A DNA stretch of 64,000 nt from the NCBI GenBank assembly GCA_016194975.1, contig JACQAM010000022.1, forward strand, positions 186,001-250,000, given 5' to 3'. The position numbers and the translations under genes are program-made. Below the pieces are notes generated by a model. The model had not been told where the DNA came from and did no database searches. It saw only the letters and a list, made by a program, of their open reading frames with translations. Source of the DNA: Bacteroidota bacterium. GTDB taxonomy: Bacteria > Bacteroidota > Bacteroidia > Palsa-965. This document shows, piece after piece, positions 36,696 to 45,759 of the stretch (position 1 is its first letter; every line of letters begins with the position of its first letter).

Positions 36696-37289
36696 TTATT
36701 TTACCGTGAAGTGAAGATGTGCCAGTAAATTCGTGCGGAAAAGTTTTACGGCAATAGCCAGCAACACGATCCCGAAAACTTTCCGGAGAATAGCCACGCC
36801 TCCCACACCGAGAATTTTTTCCAGACGGGAAATATTCTTCAGCGTGAAATAAACGATGATCACATTCACCACGATCGCGATGAGAATACTCACAATGTTG
36901 TAGTCGGCGCGCAATGAAAGTAAAGTAGTGAGCGTACCTGTTCCGGCAATGAGCGGAAACGCCAATGGCATTACAGATGCCGTTGCAGGAACTTCATCTT
37001 TGTAAAGACGAATGCCGAGGATCATTTCGAGCGAAAGAAAAAATAAAACGAACGATCCGGCAATGGCAAAATCAGAAACTTCAATGCCGATCAGGTGAAG
37101 AATGGGTTCACCAATGAAAAGAAAACCAATCATGATCAGTAAAGAAGCAATGGAAGCTTTTTCGGAATTCAGTTCCCCTACTTTCTGGCGCAGGCCAATG
37201 ATCACCGGTATAGAACCCACCACATCCACAACGGCGAATAAAACCATCGTCGCTGTGGCGATCTCGCGGATATCAAATTTTAAAACCAT
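36696..37289 (-). CDS. MarC-family membrane protein
   Basis: The 197-residue protein has six hydrophobic segments and the family motifs VVDVVGSIPVIIGL, MPLAFPLIAGTGTLTTLLSL and LFRTNLLAHL. MarC proteins are integral inner-membrane proteins of unknown transport function. A TAACTTTG element lies 20 bases before the ATG. The gene precedes mgtA with the same direction, so the two may form an operon. Confidence 0.85.
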   Translation of the reverse strand: MVLKFDIREIATATMVLFAVVDVVGSIPVIIGLRQKVGELNSEKASIASLLIMIGFLFIGEPILHLIGIEVSDFAIAGSFVLFFLSLEMILGIRLYKDEVPATASVMPLAFPLIAGTGTLTTLLSLRADYNIVSILIAIVVNVIIVYFTLKNISRLEKILGVGGVAILRKVFGIVLLAIAVKLFRTNLLAHLHFTVK

Positions 37290-37308
37290 TTTAAATTGAT
37301 TTTCCCTG

Positions 37309-37316
37309 CAAAGTTA
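37309..37316 (-). promoter_or_regulatory. Putative -7 element (TAACTTTG) of marC
   Basis: The minus strand reads TAACTTTG, matching TAnnTTTG. It lies in the 142-base divergent region between marC and the gene at 37432. Confidence 0.5.
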
Positions 37317-37431
37317 GTATCAAAAATCGACGCGTTTACGTAGAACCCTGAACGAAAAGTCCCTAATTTTAAGCAGTACAGAATTCCGCCTCCCTAAAGC
37401 GAAAAACATGTTGAAAATGATTGCATATCCA

Positions 37432-38700
37432 ATGAAGAAAGTACTCCTGCTTTTTCTCTTTGCGATGTGGTGCGGAAATATTTTTGCGCAGGGCGATATG
37501 CGATTTTTCGGAACAGCTACTGAAGGAGGCAAGCCCCTTGCCGGCGCAACCGTCACTGTGCAGATGGATGGAAAACAGATCATCAATCTCACCACCGGCA
37601 AGAATGGGAAATTTAAATTCACCATCGACGTCGGCCACAGTTACCAGATCAATTACAGCGCGCCCGGTTGTGTTTCCATGTTCATGACCATGGACCTGCA
37701 CACGCCGCCCGATAAAGCGTGGATCTATCCCGATTATGTTGCAGAAATTCCGTTCTTCAGTTCTGGCGATCCGAAAGTGAAAACAGAATTGTTCGCGCAA
37801 AAACCATTCATCAAAGTTGTGTTCGACGGCAATTCCGGTTTTCATGATGATCCTACGTATCGTTTCATTGACGAAATTTTCAAAGACCCGAATGAAGAAT
37901 TGAAAAAACAACAAGAGCTCGCAAAAAAACAAGCGGAAGAACAAGCGCGGCTCGATGCCGAAGAAAAAGCGCGGAAAGATGAAGAGGAACGCCAGCGCTT
38001 GCAGAAAGAAGACGACGACCGTAAGAAAGCAGAGGAAGAAGCAAAGCAGAAACAACACGCAACAGATGCAAATGCAAATAACAACCAGCCACAGGAAGAT
38101 GCTGCACCGGAATCGGACGCAGTGAAACTCGAAAAAGAAAAAGAAGAAAAACTCAATCGCGAAAAACAGAATAAAAATATTAAAGCGCAGTATGAAAACA
38201 ACCTGCTCAAACTCGTTGCGGAAAGTGAACGGCAGAATAATCTTGAGAAATACAATAAAATGAAAGAAGATGCCGAAGGAAGTTCGGTCGTGCAAGTGAT
38301 GAGGAAAGAAGCCGAAGTGAAAGCACAGAATGATTTTCTCATCGAACAGGATAAGGAACGCACCAAACAAACAAAAGCAAATAAACAGATCAAAGAAGAA
38401 CAGATGAGCGCCCTCGTGAGAACAGAAGCACAAATAGAAAAAGATATCCGCGCCAATCAATTGAAACCTGTTGTGCTTTCTTCGCAACTCAATTATTCTC
38501 CTTCACCGAACATCGTCGTCACTACCGAAGACGAATTACTTTCCACCGCTACTTCCACCGTCATCAGTTGGCCCGGCGGTAAACGCACTATTTTCCGCAC
38601 CGATGAATACCTGTGGGGAAGTAAATATTATTACCACGATGGACTGGAGATCGACAGTAAAACTTACGAAGCAGAATTATTCCGTCACAAACGCGGCTGA
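37432..38700 (+). CDS. Secreted coiled-coil protein with carboxypeptidase-regulatory-like domain
   Basis: The 422-residue protein has a signal peptide (VLLLFLFAMWCGNIFAQ). A small beta-sandwich follows at about 20-120 (RFFGTATEGGKPLAGATVTV, TGKNGKFKFTIDVGHSY), like CarboxypepD_reg or DUF4480-type domains. A long charged coiled coil of Lys/Glu/Gln/Ala spans about 150-330, and a short C-terminal beta region ends it. The function is not known. It is followed 6 bases later by the propeller/SpoIIE gene; the pair may be cotranscribed, and its periplasmic domain could contact that protein's sensor. Confidence 0.65.
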   Translation: MKKVLLLFLFAMWCGNIFAQGDMRFFGTATEGGKPLAGATVTVQMDGKQIINLTTGKNGKFKFTIDVGHSYQINYSAPGCVSMFMTMDLHTPPDKAWIYPDYVAEIPFFSSGDPKVKTELFAQKPFIKVVFDGNSGFHDDPTYRFIDEIFKDPNEELKKQQELAKKQAEEQARLDAEEKARKDEEERQRLQKEDDDRKKAEEEAKQKQHATDANANNNQPQEDAAPESDAVKLEKEKEEKLNREKQNKNIKAQYENNLLKLVAESERQNNLEKYNKMKEDAEGSSVVQVMRKEAEVKAQNDFLIEQDKERTKQTKANKQIKEEQMSALVRTEAQIEKDIRANQLKPVVLSSQLNYSPSPNIVVTTEDELLSTATSTVISWPGGKRTIFRTDEYLWGSKYYYHDGLEIDSKTYEAELFRHKRG

Positions 38701-38706
38701 AATTTT

Positions 38707-41700
38707 ATGATCAGAAAATTATTCACTCTTCTTTTTCTTTCCTTCTCTTTTTTCGTTCACGCACAAACGACGAGTTTCATCAATTACGGCGTAGAGCAGG
38801 GACTCGTGCAGTCGCAGGTGCAGACGCTCGTGCAGGACGACAATGGTAATTTGTGGATCGGAACACTTGCGGGATTATCAAAATACAACGGGCTTACCTT
38901 TCAGAATTTCTCGAAGAAAGACGGACTCGCTGAAGATTGGATCACCGCTTCCTATAAAGATGCGAAAGGCGATATCTGGTTCGGACACTGGGCAGGTGGG
39001 GTGAGCCGCTACAATGTGAAATCAGGAAAATTCGAAAGTCTCAATCTCGAAGAGTACACGCGTTTTCATACCGTGACCGCGATCACGGAAGATGAGCAGG
39101 GATATTTCTGGATCGCAACAGAAGGTTCCGGAATTTTTATTTATGATCCTGCAAAAAATAAAATGTTTGCGTTGAATGTGAAAGATGGACTTGCGAGTTC
39201 GAATGTGTATGATCTCGCGATGGACAAGAGCAGCAACATGTGGATCGCAACTGATCACGGGCTCACGATCTGCGATACGAAAGGCGATATCAGTTCGCCG
39301 GCATCGTATGTAAATTTCAATGCAGCCCGCGGATTTGCAAGCGACGTGATCACTGCGCTCGAACTTTCGAAAGACGGATCGGAAATGTGGATAGGCACCG
39401 GCGACAAAGGCGCTGTGGTGCTGCAATTGCCTTCGGGATTCGTGAACAGGAATGTTTCTACGCTCGCCGCTACCATGAAAGTTTTCGGAAGTGCAGAAGG
39501 TACGGGTTCCGATTTCATCAATGAGATCACGCAGGACACGCACGGAAATTTCTGGCTCGGTACAACCGGGGGAGGAGCCGTGAAAATTTCTCCGGCGGTT
39601 TCTACCAATAATCTTTTGTATGCGCTCGATCATGCGGTTGTGAAAGAATACAACACCCGCCAGGGACTGAATTATTTTAATGTGAATTGCATGCTCGAGG
39701 ACCGCGAAGGAAATGTGTGGCTCGGAACGGATGTGGGGTTGAATCAATATCGCGGAGAACGATTCCAGTTGTTCGATCGTCTCGATCAATTGAATAATGA
39801 TATTGTGTGGGCCACTTGCGTTGATCATGATGGAAATGTGTGGCTGGGAACGAATGACGGATTAACGAAACTTACTTTTTACACGGTTCCTGAAACGGGC
39901 GAAAAAAAATTCACGACAAAAAATTATTCCACTGCCGACGGACTCGGAACAAATGTTATTCTTTCGCTCTTCGAAGATGAATCGAATACACTTTGGGTGG
40001 GAACAGGATACGGTGGAGTAAGCCGCCTTTCGCCCGGCTCCGATAAATTCGAAACGTTCAGTACGAAAGACGGGCTCGCCGGCGATGTTGTGTACGCGAT
40101 CAACAGCGATGGCCATGGAAATATCTGGATAGGAACGAAAGAAGGTGCCTCGCGTTTTGATCCGCTTTCAAAAACGTTCCGCAATTACACAATAGAAGAT
40201 GGACTCGGCGGAAATAACGTTTACCGGATTTTCCGCGACAGTCGCGGCACCATCTGGTTTGGTTCTCTCGGCGGATATCTTTCTGCGTACGATGGAAAAG
40301 CATTCACCAAGTACGATGAATCGAGCGGCATTGTTCATCGTTTTATTCTCACCATCAATGAAGATAAAGATCACAACATCTGGTTCGGCGCTTATGGCGG
40401 CGGCATTTATGAATTTGATGGAAGAACTTTTAAAAATTACACCATGAAAAACGGCATGAGCACCGATTCGCCGTATGCCATTATTTGCGACAACGATAAT
40501 AATATCTGGGTGGGAAACAGCAGGGGACTCGATCGTTTTGTGCGCAAGGACAGCAGCTTCATTCATTATGGAAAGAGCGAAGGATTTCTCGGTGTGGAAG
40601 TGAATCCGAACGCTGCTTCATTGGGAAAAGACGGGGCGTTGTGGTTCGGAACGATTATGGGCGCAGTTAAATTCGATCCGAAAGAAGATCGCAAAAACGA
40701 AACGGAACCATTGACCTTCATCAACGGATTGAAAATTTTTATGCGTGATGCAGATTTTCCGCAAGATGGGAAATTCAGTTACGATCAGAATCACATCACA
40801 TTTCAATTCGTGGGAATTTCATTGACGAATCCGGAGAAAGTAAAATACCAGTACAAGCTCGAAGGATTCGACAAAGACTGGTCGCCGCTGCCTACGCATT
40901 ACAACGAAGCAGTTTATTCCAATCTTCCTCCCGGAGAATATTCTTTTTTAGTGAAGGCGTGTAACAATGACGGGAAATGGAATGCGGCCCCGGTCGTTTA
41001 TAAATTTTTCATTCGCCCGCCATTCTGGCAAACCGCAACTTTTTATGTGATCATGATTCTCTTCGTGCTGTTCTGCATTTACGGTTTTGATAAATGGAGA
41101 ACAACAAATCTCAAAAAACAGAAAAAAATACTCGAGGAAAAAGTAGAGGAGCGCACACTGGAACTTGCTTTGAAGAACGAAGAACTCGCGCAGAAAAACA
41201 AAGAAGTAACCGACAGTATCAAGTATGCAAAACGTTTGCAGGATACCATGCTGCTGCCGAGCCGCGAACTCAGAAAACAATTCACAGAATCTTTTATTCT
41301 CTACAAACCGAAAGATATTGTGAGCGGCGATTTTTATTTCTATCGGTTGTTGAATGCGAATGGAAGAAGAAGAGCATTGATCTCTGCAGTGGATTGTACC
41401 GGACACGGCGTTCCCGGCGCGTTTATGAGCATTTTCACCAACGATCTTATTCTGCAGATCCTCGAAGCAAATGCAAATGCAACACCCGCGAAGATGCTCG
41501 ACGAACTGAACAAAGCGATGAGTGAAAAAATGCGGCATACGATCGACGATATACAGGTGCGCGATGGTGTGGATATTTCATTGGCAAGCATTGATGTTGA
41601 TTCGCTCGAAATGAAATATGCGGGCGCATTCAATTCCATTTATATGTTTCGCGGAAAACAATTCCATGAATACAAGGCCGACAAGATTTCTATTGGCGGA

Positions 41701-41970
41701 TTCAAGGAAGAAAGCGCGAAAAATTATTCGGATACAACTGTTCAATTGCAATCGGGCGATACCATTTATCTTTTCTCTGACGGGTATGCCGATCAGTTCG
41801 GCGGCCCGCAGGGAAAAAAATTCAAACTCTCTCAGATGAAAGCTTTACTGCTCAATATGCAGGATCAGGAAATGATAGACCAGCACCGCATACTCGACCA
41901 GGCCATCGAAAACTGGAAAGGAACCTTCGAGCAGGTAGACGACATGCTGGTGATCGGAATCAGAGTCTGA
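38707..41970 (+). CDS. Two-component-propeller sensor with SpoIIE-type phosphatase
   Basis: The 1087-residue protein has a signal peptide and then about 14 repeats of the form DGLxSNxVxxxxEDxxGNxWIGT (20-660). These form the periplasmic beta-propellers of hybrid sensors. A Y_Y_Y domain follows (YQYKLEGFDKDWSPLP), then a membrane helix near 776-796 (FYVIMILFVLFCIYGF). A coiled coil comes next, and a C-terminal PP2C/SpoIIE phosphatase from about 850 (DIVSGDFYFY, DCTGHGVPGAFMS, LFSDGYADQFGG). It converts an extracellular signal to dephosphorylation of a cytoplasmic target, perhaps an anti-sigma-factor antagonist. No such partner is encoded nearby. Confidence 0.92.
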   Translation: MIRKLFTLLFLSFSFFVHAQTTSFINYGVEQGLVQSQVQTLVQDDNGNLWIGTLAGLSKYNGLTFQNFSKKDGLAEDWITASYKDAKGDIWFGHWAGGVSRYNVKSGKFESLNLEEYTRFHTVTAITEDEQGYFWIATEGSGIFIYDPAKNKMFALNVKDGLASSNVYDLAMDKSSNMWIATDHGLTICDTKGDISSPASYVNFNAARGFASDVITALELSKDGSEMWIGTGDKGAVVLQLPSGFVNRNVSTLAATMKVFGSAEGTGSDFINEITQDTHGNFWLGTTGGGAVKISPAVSTNNLLYALDHAVVKEYNTRQGLNYFNVNCMLEDREGNVWLGTDVGLNQYRGERFQLFDRLDQLNNDIVWATCVDHDGNVWLGTNDGLTKLTFYTVPETGEKKFTTKNYSTADGLGTNVILSLFEDESNTLWVGTGYGGVSRLSPGSDKFETFSTKDGLAGDVVYAINSDGHGNIWIGTKEGASRFDPLSKTFRNYTIEDGLGGNNVYRIFRDSRGTIWFGSLGGYLSAYDGKAFTKYDESSGIVHRFILTINEDKDHNIWFGAYGGGIYEFDGRTFKNYTMKNGMSTDSPYAIICDNDNNIWVGNSRGLDRFVRKDSSFIHYGKSEGFLGVEVNPNAASLGKDGALWFGTIMGAVKFDPKEDRKNETEPLTFINGLKIFMRDADFPQDGKFSYDQNHITFQFVGISLTNPEKVKYQYKLEGFDKDWSPLPTHYNEAVYSNLPPGEYSFLVKACNNDGKWNAAPVVYKFFIRPPFWQTATFYVIMILFVLFCIYGFDKWRTTNLKKQKKILEEKVEERTLELALKNEELAQKNKEVTDSIKYAKRLQDTMLLPSRELRKQFTESFILYKPKDIVSGDFYFYRLLNANGRRRALISAVDCTGHGVPGAFMSIFTNDLILQILEANANATPAKMLDELNKAMSEKMRHTIDDIQVRDGVDISLASIDVDSLEMKYAGAFNSIYMFRGKQFHEYKADKISIGGFKEESAKNYSDTTVQLQSGDTIYLFSDGYADQFGGPQGKKFKLSQMKALLLNMQDQEMIDQHRILDQAIENWKGTFEQVDDMLVIGIRV

Positions 41971-41982
41971 TCCATTCCCGGA

Positions 41983-43242
41983 ATGAACAGAATTTCTTAC
42001 AAAAAAATATTTTCTGCTGTGGGAATTTTTCTCGCACTCGCGTTCGTCATCATGCAGGCGCGCGCGTACGGCGATTTTAAAATATTTCTCGAAGCATCAC
42101 AACTCCTCAGCCGGCACAAAGACATTTATAATGTATCGCTCTTTTCTGCGCCCGATGTTTCGGGATTGTATTATTACAGTCCGCTTTGGGCAACGATCCT
42201 GGTTCCGTTCACTTTCATTTCGCCATTCATCCCGAAATTTCTCTGGCTGTCTGCTTCTGTGTTCTGGCTCGTGCGGTCGTGGGTGCTCATTAAAAGAAGA
42301 TTTGATCTGAGCATGTTCAGTGAAAAGCAAAAAATATTTTTTTTGCTCATCTCATTTGCAATGGTCTTTCGTTTTGTGCTCTATAATTTCTCGCTCATAC
42401 AGATGACTGTTTTTATTCTCTGGGCAGTACTCGAAAGTCTTTCGCTGTTTGAAAAGAAAAAAAATATTTACGGAAGCGCGCTACTTGCACTCGCAATCAA
42501 TATTAAATTACTTCCTGTGGTGATTGTTCCTTACCTGGTTTACCGCAGGCAATTTATTCCCGCATTATTCACCACAGTATTTTTTGTCATTTATCTTTTT
42601 CTTCCTGCAATTTTTATCGGAATCAGTTTCAATGATTTTCTGCTTCACGAATGGTGGAGTGTGATCAACCCGGCGCAAACTACACACACGATAGAAGCCG
42701 ATAAATATGTTCACAGTCTTACAGCGCTCATTCCTTCTTTATTTACCCCAACGCAAGGCGATCTGCCGATCACGAGAAATATTCTTTCGCTTTCACCGGA
42801 GGCAGCGGGAATGATCACGAACGTTATTCGTTTTGCGATCATCGCGTGGACACTGTATTTTCTTGGCGTGAAAAAAAATAATTCCCGCGGCGATCTTCAT
42901 GTGTTGCGTGAAGTGAGTTACATCCTCATGGTGATCCCGCTCATTTTTCCGCACCAGCAGAAATATGCATTTTATCTCCTCCTTCCTGCGTGCGCGTATG
43001 TCACGTATTACATGATGCGCGTGCGAACACTCAATGAGAAAAGAACAAAATGGATATCGTGCATGGTACTGCTTCTTTTTTCATTTTTGTTAATGACACT
43101 CACTACCGACGGACTCATTGGCCGGCATTACAATGACATTACACAGCATTTTAAAACCATTACCTGGGGGGCGTTACTTCTTATCGTCGTAATTTCGCTT
43201 TGTGATCCGAAGGATATACTACAAGTGGTCACTGAAAAATAA
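41983..43242 (+). CDS. GT87/DUF2029-like polytopic membrane glycosyltransferase
   Basis: The 419-residue protein has about ten membrane segments. It contains the GT87-type patterns FLEASQLLSRHKDIYN and YYYSPLWATILVPF near the N-terminus, plus LALAINIKLLPVV. GT87 proteins are polyprenyl-phosphate-dependent mannosyltransferases that act on the outer side of the inner membrane. The specific product is unknown. It lies 12 bases after the propeller gene and 10 bases before the next gene. Confidence 0.75.
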   Translation: MNRISYKKIFSAVGIFLALAFVIMQARAYGDFKIFLEASQLLSRHKDIYNVSLFSAPDVSGLYYYSPLWATILVPFTFISPFIPKFLWLSASVFWLVRSWVLIKRRFDLSMFSEKQKIFFLLISFAMVFRFVLYNFSLIQMTVFILWAVLESLSLFEKKKNIYGSALLALAINIKLLPVVIVPYLVYRRQFIPALFTTVFFVIYLFLPAIFIGISFNDFLLHEWWSVINPAQTTHTIEADKYVHSLTALIPSLFTPTQGDLPITRNILSLSPEAAGMITNVIRFAIIAWTLYFLGVKKNNSRGDLHVLREVSYILMVIPLIFPHQQKYAFYLLLPACAYVTYYMMRVRTLNEKRTKWISCMVLLLFSFLLMTLTTDGLIGRHYNDITQHFKTITWGALLLIVVISLCDPKDILQVVTEK

Positions 43243-43252
43243 AAGAACAGCG

Positions 43253-43816
43253 ATGGCAGAAAAATTTCCGGATAGAATTGTTTTTGGCAACTACGAGCGG
43301 CCACTCATCACGAAATGGATGAATGAGCTGAAGTATTTTACTTTTGCCCGCGGCGGACTGAATGAATTTGTGAAAGATGGCGATGAATTCGTTGTAACAT
43401 TCCGGCATAGCGGGAAAGATGATCTTCTCAGAAAACTTTCGTCCATTGGTGTTGAATTACGAGCGATAAAAGAGAATGAGAAAATATTCCGGCCGGAATT
43501 ACCAATTGGTAAAAAAAATTCCGTCGATCTTCCTGATCCCATTCCATCGTTTCCCGATCTTGCCCAACCCAAATGGAAAATGATCGCGGAGGCAGAGTGT
43601 TTCATTTTCGTTGCAGAAGAATATTTCTGGATCGCAGTGAGCAATACCATTGGTTCTGGCGAATGGTGGAAAGTTTTTCCGGAAGATTTCGAAGCGTGCA
43701 AAAGAATAGAAGAAATTTTCGACAAAGTTTCATTGCGCGACAGCCGGATCTACGAAACGGAAAATTACGGCCGGTTCATCAACCGGCACAATTATCCGCA
43801 GTATTTTACCAATTGA
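43253..43816 (+). CDS. Hypothetical cytoplasmic protein
   Basis: No family was recognised. The 187-residue protein is soluble, without signal peptide or membrane segment. It is rich in Phe, Glu and Arg (FPDRIVFGNYERPLITKW, IGSGEWWKVFPEDFEACK). The ATG at 43253 is preferred: an earlier in-frame start would place 17 residues over the end of the previous gene. The next gene begins 2 bases after its stop, so the two are translationally coupled. Confidence 0.6.
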   Translation: MAEKFPDRIVFGNYERPLITKWMNELKYFTFARGGLNEFVKDGDEFVVTFRHSGKDDLLRKLSSIGVELRAIKENEKIFRPELPIGKKNSVDLPDPIPSFPDLAQPKWKMIAEAECFIFVAEEYFWIAVSNTIGSGEWWKVFPEDFEACKRIEEIFDKVSLRDSRIYETENYGRFINRHNYPQYFTN

Positions 43817-43818
43817 AA

Positions 43819-44352
43819 ATGATCATCAGGCAAGCTGTGATCACGGACGCAGAAAAACTCCGTGAACTTTCCATCTCCACATTTTGTAATGCGTATGAAA
43901 AATTCAATACGGAGACGGACATGAAGATGTACGTTGAAAAAAATTTCTCGCCGGAAAATATTCACCTCGAACTTTCCGATCCTGTAAATGTTTTTTTTGT
44001 TGTGGAAGAAAATAAAGAGTTGATGGCTTACCTGAAACTTGCTTTGTTCCCTAAGGAAAATAATGTGAATGCAGAAAAACCAATTGAGATATTACGATTC
44101 TATACTTCAGTCGGCCATGCAGGAAAAGGCATCGGGAAACTTTTATTCGACCATTGCGTTTCCTTCGCAACCGAACGCGGGTATGATAAAATTCAACTCG
44201 GTGTGTGGCAGAAGAACGAAGGAGCTATTGCAGTTTACAAAAAATGGAATTTCAAAATTACCGGCAGCGTCAAATTCATTTTCGGAACCGATGTGCAGGA
44301 CGACTTTATTATGGAGTACGAAATCGTGCCGTGGTCATTGCGAACAGGGTGA
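43819..44352 (+). CDS. GNAT-family N-acetyltransferase
   Basis: The 177-residue protein has the GNAT fold: IIRQAVITDAEKLREL at the N-terminus, FYTSVGHAGKGIGKLLFDH (acetyl-CoA pyrophosphate loop, with a G-KGIGK pattern), and NEGAIAVYKKWNF near the end. It resembles the diamine/spermine N-acetyltransferase or MSMEG-type subgroup, but the substrate is not predictable. The start follows the previous stop by 2 bases. Its last residues (WSLRTG) and stop codon are encoded by the left arm of a palindromic repeat (44331-44426), so the original C-terminus may have been altered. Confidence 0.88.
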   Translation: MIIRQAVITDAEKLRELSISTFCNAYEKFNTETDMKMYVEKNFSPENIHLELSDPVNVFFVVEENKELMAYLKLALFPKENNVNAEKPIEILRFYTSVGHAGKGIGKLLFDHCVSFATERGYDKIQLGVWQKNEGAIAVYKKWNFKITGSVKFIFGTDVQDDFIMEYEIVPWSLRTG

Positions 44353-44426
44353 AGCAATCTTGCGGGATAGAGTGAGTACTCCACATGCCTCCCGCAAGAT
44401 TGCAGCGCTACGCTCTCAATGACCAC
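44331..44426. repeat. Palindromic GTGGTCATTG...CAATGACCAC repeat
   Basis: The outer arms GTGGTCATTG (44331-44340) and CAATGACCAC (44417-44426) pair over ten bases. The inner arms GCAATCTTGCGGGA (44354-44367) and TCCCGCAAGATTGC (44390-44403) pair over fourteen. The left arm lies within the GNAT coding sequence and supplies its stop. The sequence resembles a TCATTGCGA...GCAATCT repeat that is common in bacterial genomes. Confidence 0.8.
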
Positions 44427-44453
44427 CGCACGATTCCGGTATGAAAAAAATAT

Positions 44454-44831
44454 ATGTCAACAAGAAAAATATTATTCTGGTTAATGCCGCCACTTTACAT
44501 ACTGGCGGGAATCTATCATTTCATCAATCCTGAATTCTACAACAGATTAATGCCGCTGTGGATCCCGCAGCATTCATTGCTCATCTTCGTAAGCGGAATA
44601 ATTGAAATTCTGCTTGGAGTTTTTTTATATCCTTTACAAACAAGAAAAATTTCCGCCTGGCTCATTATCGCCATGCTCGTCGTTTTCTTTTTTCTCATTC
44701 ACATCCCGATGACGATATCTTTTTATGGAACCAATGAGAAATGGTTCTGGATCTCTGTCGTGAGAATTCCGCTACAGTTCTACCTGATCTGGTGGGCGAA
44801 AAAATTTACAAGAGTACGAATTACGAATTGA
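44454..44831 (+). CDS. DoxX-like membrane protein
   Basis: The 125-residue protein has four membrane segments and the DoxX-type pattern FWLMPPLYILAGIYHFINPEFYNRLMP. In DoxX proteins this first segment lies near the quinone-side surface. The function of this subgroup is unknown. It follows the GNAT gene by 101 bases occupied mostly by the palindromic repeat. Confidence 0.7.
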   Translation: MSTRKILFWLMPPLYILAGIYHFINPEFYNRLMPLWIPQHSLLIFVSGIIEILLGVFLYPLQTRKISAWLIIAMLVVFFFLIHIPMTISFYGTNEKWFWISVVRIPLQFYLIWWAKKFTRVRITN

Positions 44832-44917
44832 TCGAGTATTCGAATCGGACCCCGGCACTTATTAACTCATTTTTAGGATAACAGATTCGCCAGTCCGCAG
44901 GTAATTTATTCCCCGAT

Positions 44918-45583
44918 TCAACACAATTTCAACCGAGCAATACATTTCCCGATATAACGGTCTGTAGGTAGAAGAGAAGTTTGAATTCTTCTTGCGTAAC
45001 GGATACTGCTGAGTAACTCTTTGTTTTTTTCTTCGATGATCTCTTTCTGCAATTCAATTTTTTTATTTGCCGAAAGAATCTCCCGCCCCTGGAAAAGTGT
45101 GAACTGGAGCAACCGGAACAGAATGATAATAACACAAATAAGCACCATCAGAATCATAAATATTTCAGTCGGTTTTTTTCCGGTCAGGTAAGATCCCCAA
45201 CTGATCATTCCCAACGCAATGACCAGCGTAACGAGAAGATCGCCGCGATGAGTGGAAGAAAGTACATTGGCGCCGATGAAGGTTATTCCAATAAGAAATC
45301 CCGGTGAATTAGGTCCGGCAAACCAACAGATCAGAAATAAGTTGAAGGAATTCAGTAATGCAGAACTTATTTTGAAGAAACGCTGTTGGTCAAAATGAAT
45401 ACCCAGTTTCAGAAAACCAATGCCTATAGATAAAAACAAAAACCAAACGCCAATGCAAGCCCATTTGTTAGTTGCGGTCACCGCAACAGCTGCGATGAGA
45501 AGAATGCTGGTAAGCGGAAATACGGCAGAAACGAATCCCACTCTTTGCGTATGCGTTAAAAAATCAGATTCTTTTTCTTTCAT
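44918..45583 (-). CDS. Membrane protein ending at the start of a SpoIIE-phosphatase module
   Basis: The 221-residue protein has about six hydrophobic segments, then a coiled coil (KIELQKEIIEEKNKELLSSI) and the line SIRYARRIQTSLLPTDRYI. In the 1087-residue propeller protein the equivalent line, DSIKYAKRLQDTMLLP, leads directly into the PP2C domain. Here the protein ends 12 residues later, so the phosphatase is absent. No phosphatase-like remnant was seen downstream. It may be a natural short member of a Bacteroidota family or a truncated gene. Confidence 0.6.
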   Translation of the reverse strand: MKEKESDFLTHTQRVGFVSAVFPLTSILLIAAVAVTATNKWACIGVWFLFLSIGIGFLKLGIHFDQQRFFKISSALLNSFNLFLICWFAGPNSPGFLIGITFIGANVLSSTHRGDLLVTLVIALGMISWGSYLTGKKPTEIFMILMVLICVIIILFRLLQFTLFQGREILSANKKIELQKEIIEEKNKELLSSIRYARRIQTSLLPTDRYIGKCIARLKLC

Positions 45584-45721
45584 GAGGAATGGAATTAAAA
45601 TGTGGCATCAGTACTTTGCTAACTGAAATATATTCCGGGTCTCTTCCTCTAATCTACAAAACATCACCACGAAAACACCCGAACTTTTCGTAATTTTCTT
45701 TAATAAGTAATTCCCGCATCC

Positions 45722-45754
45722 GTAATTCGCATATCTGTACGATTGGTAATTCAC
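45722..45754. repeat. GTAATTCGCATATCTG repeat after hom
   Basis: This 33-base stretch matches 52338-52370 at 27 of 33 positions. The two copies flank the sulfur operon on its downstream and upstream sides. A third, less similar copy lies near 58205-58245. Confidence 0.6.
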
Positions 45755-45759
45755 CCCCC

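Noticed and set aside
37369-38487. 372-residue Phe-rich frame on the minus strand
   Set aside because: It is the antisense image of the charged coiled coil of the gene at 37432-38700.
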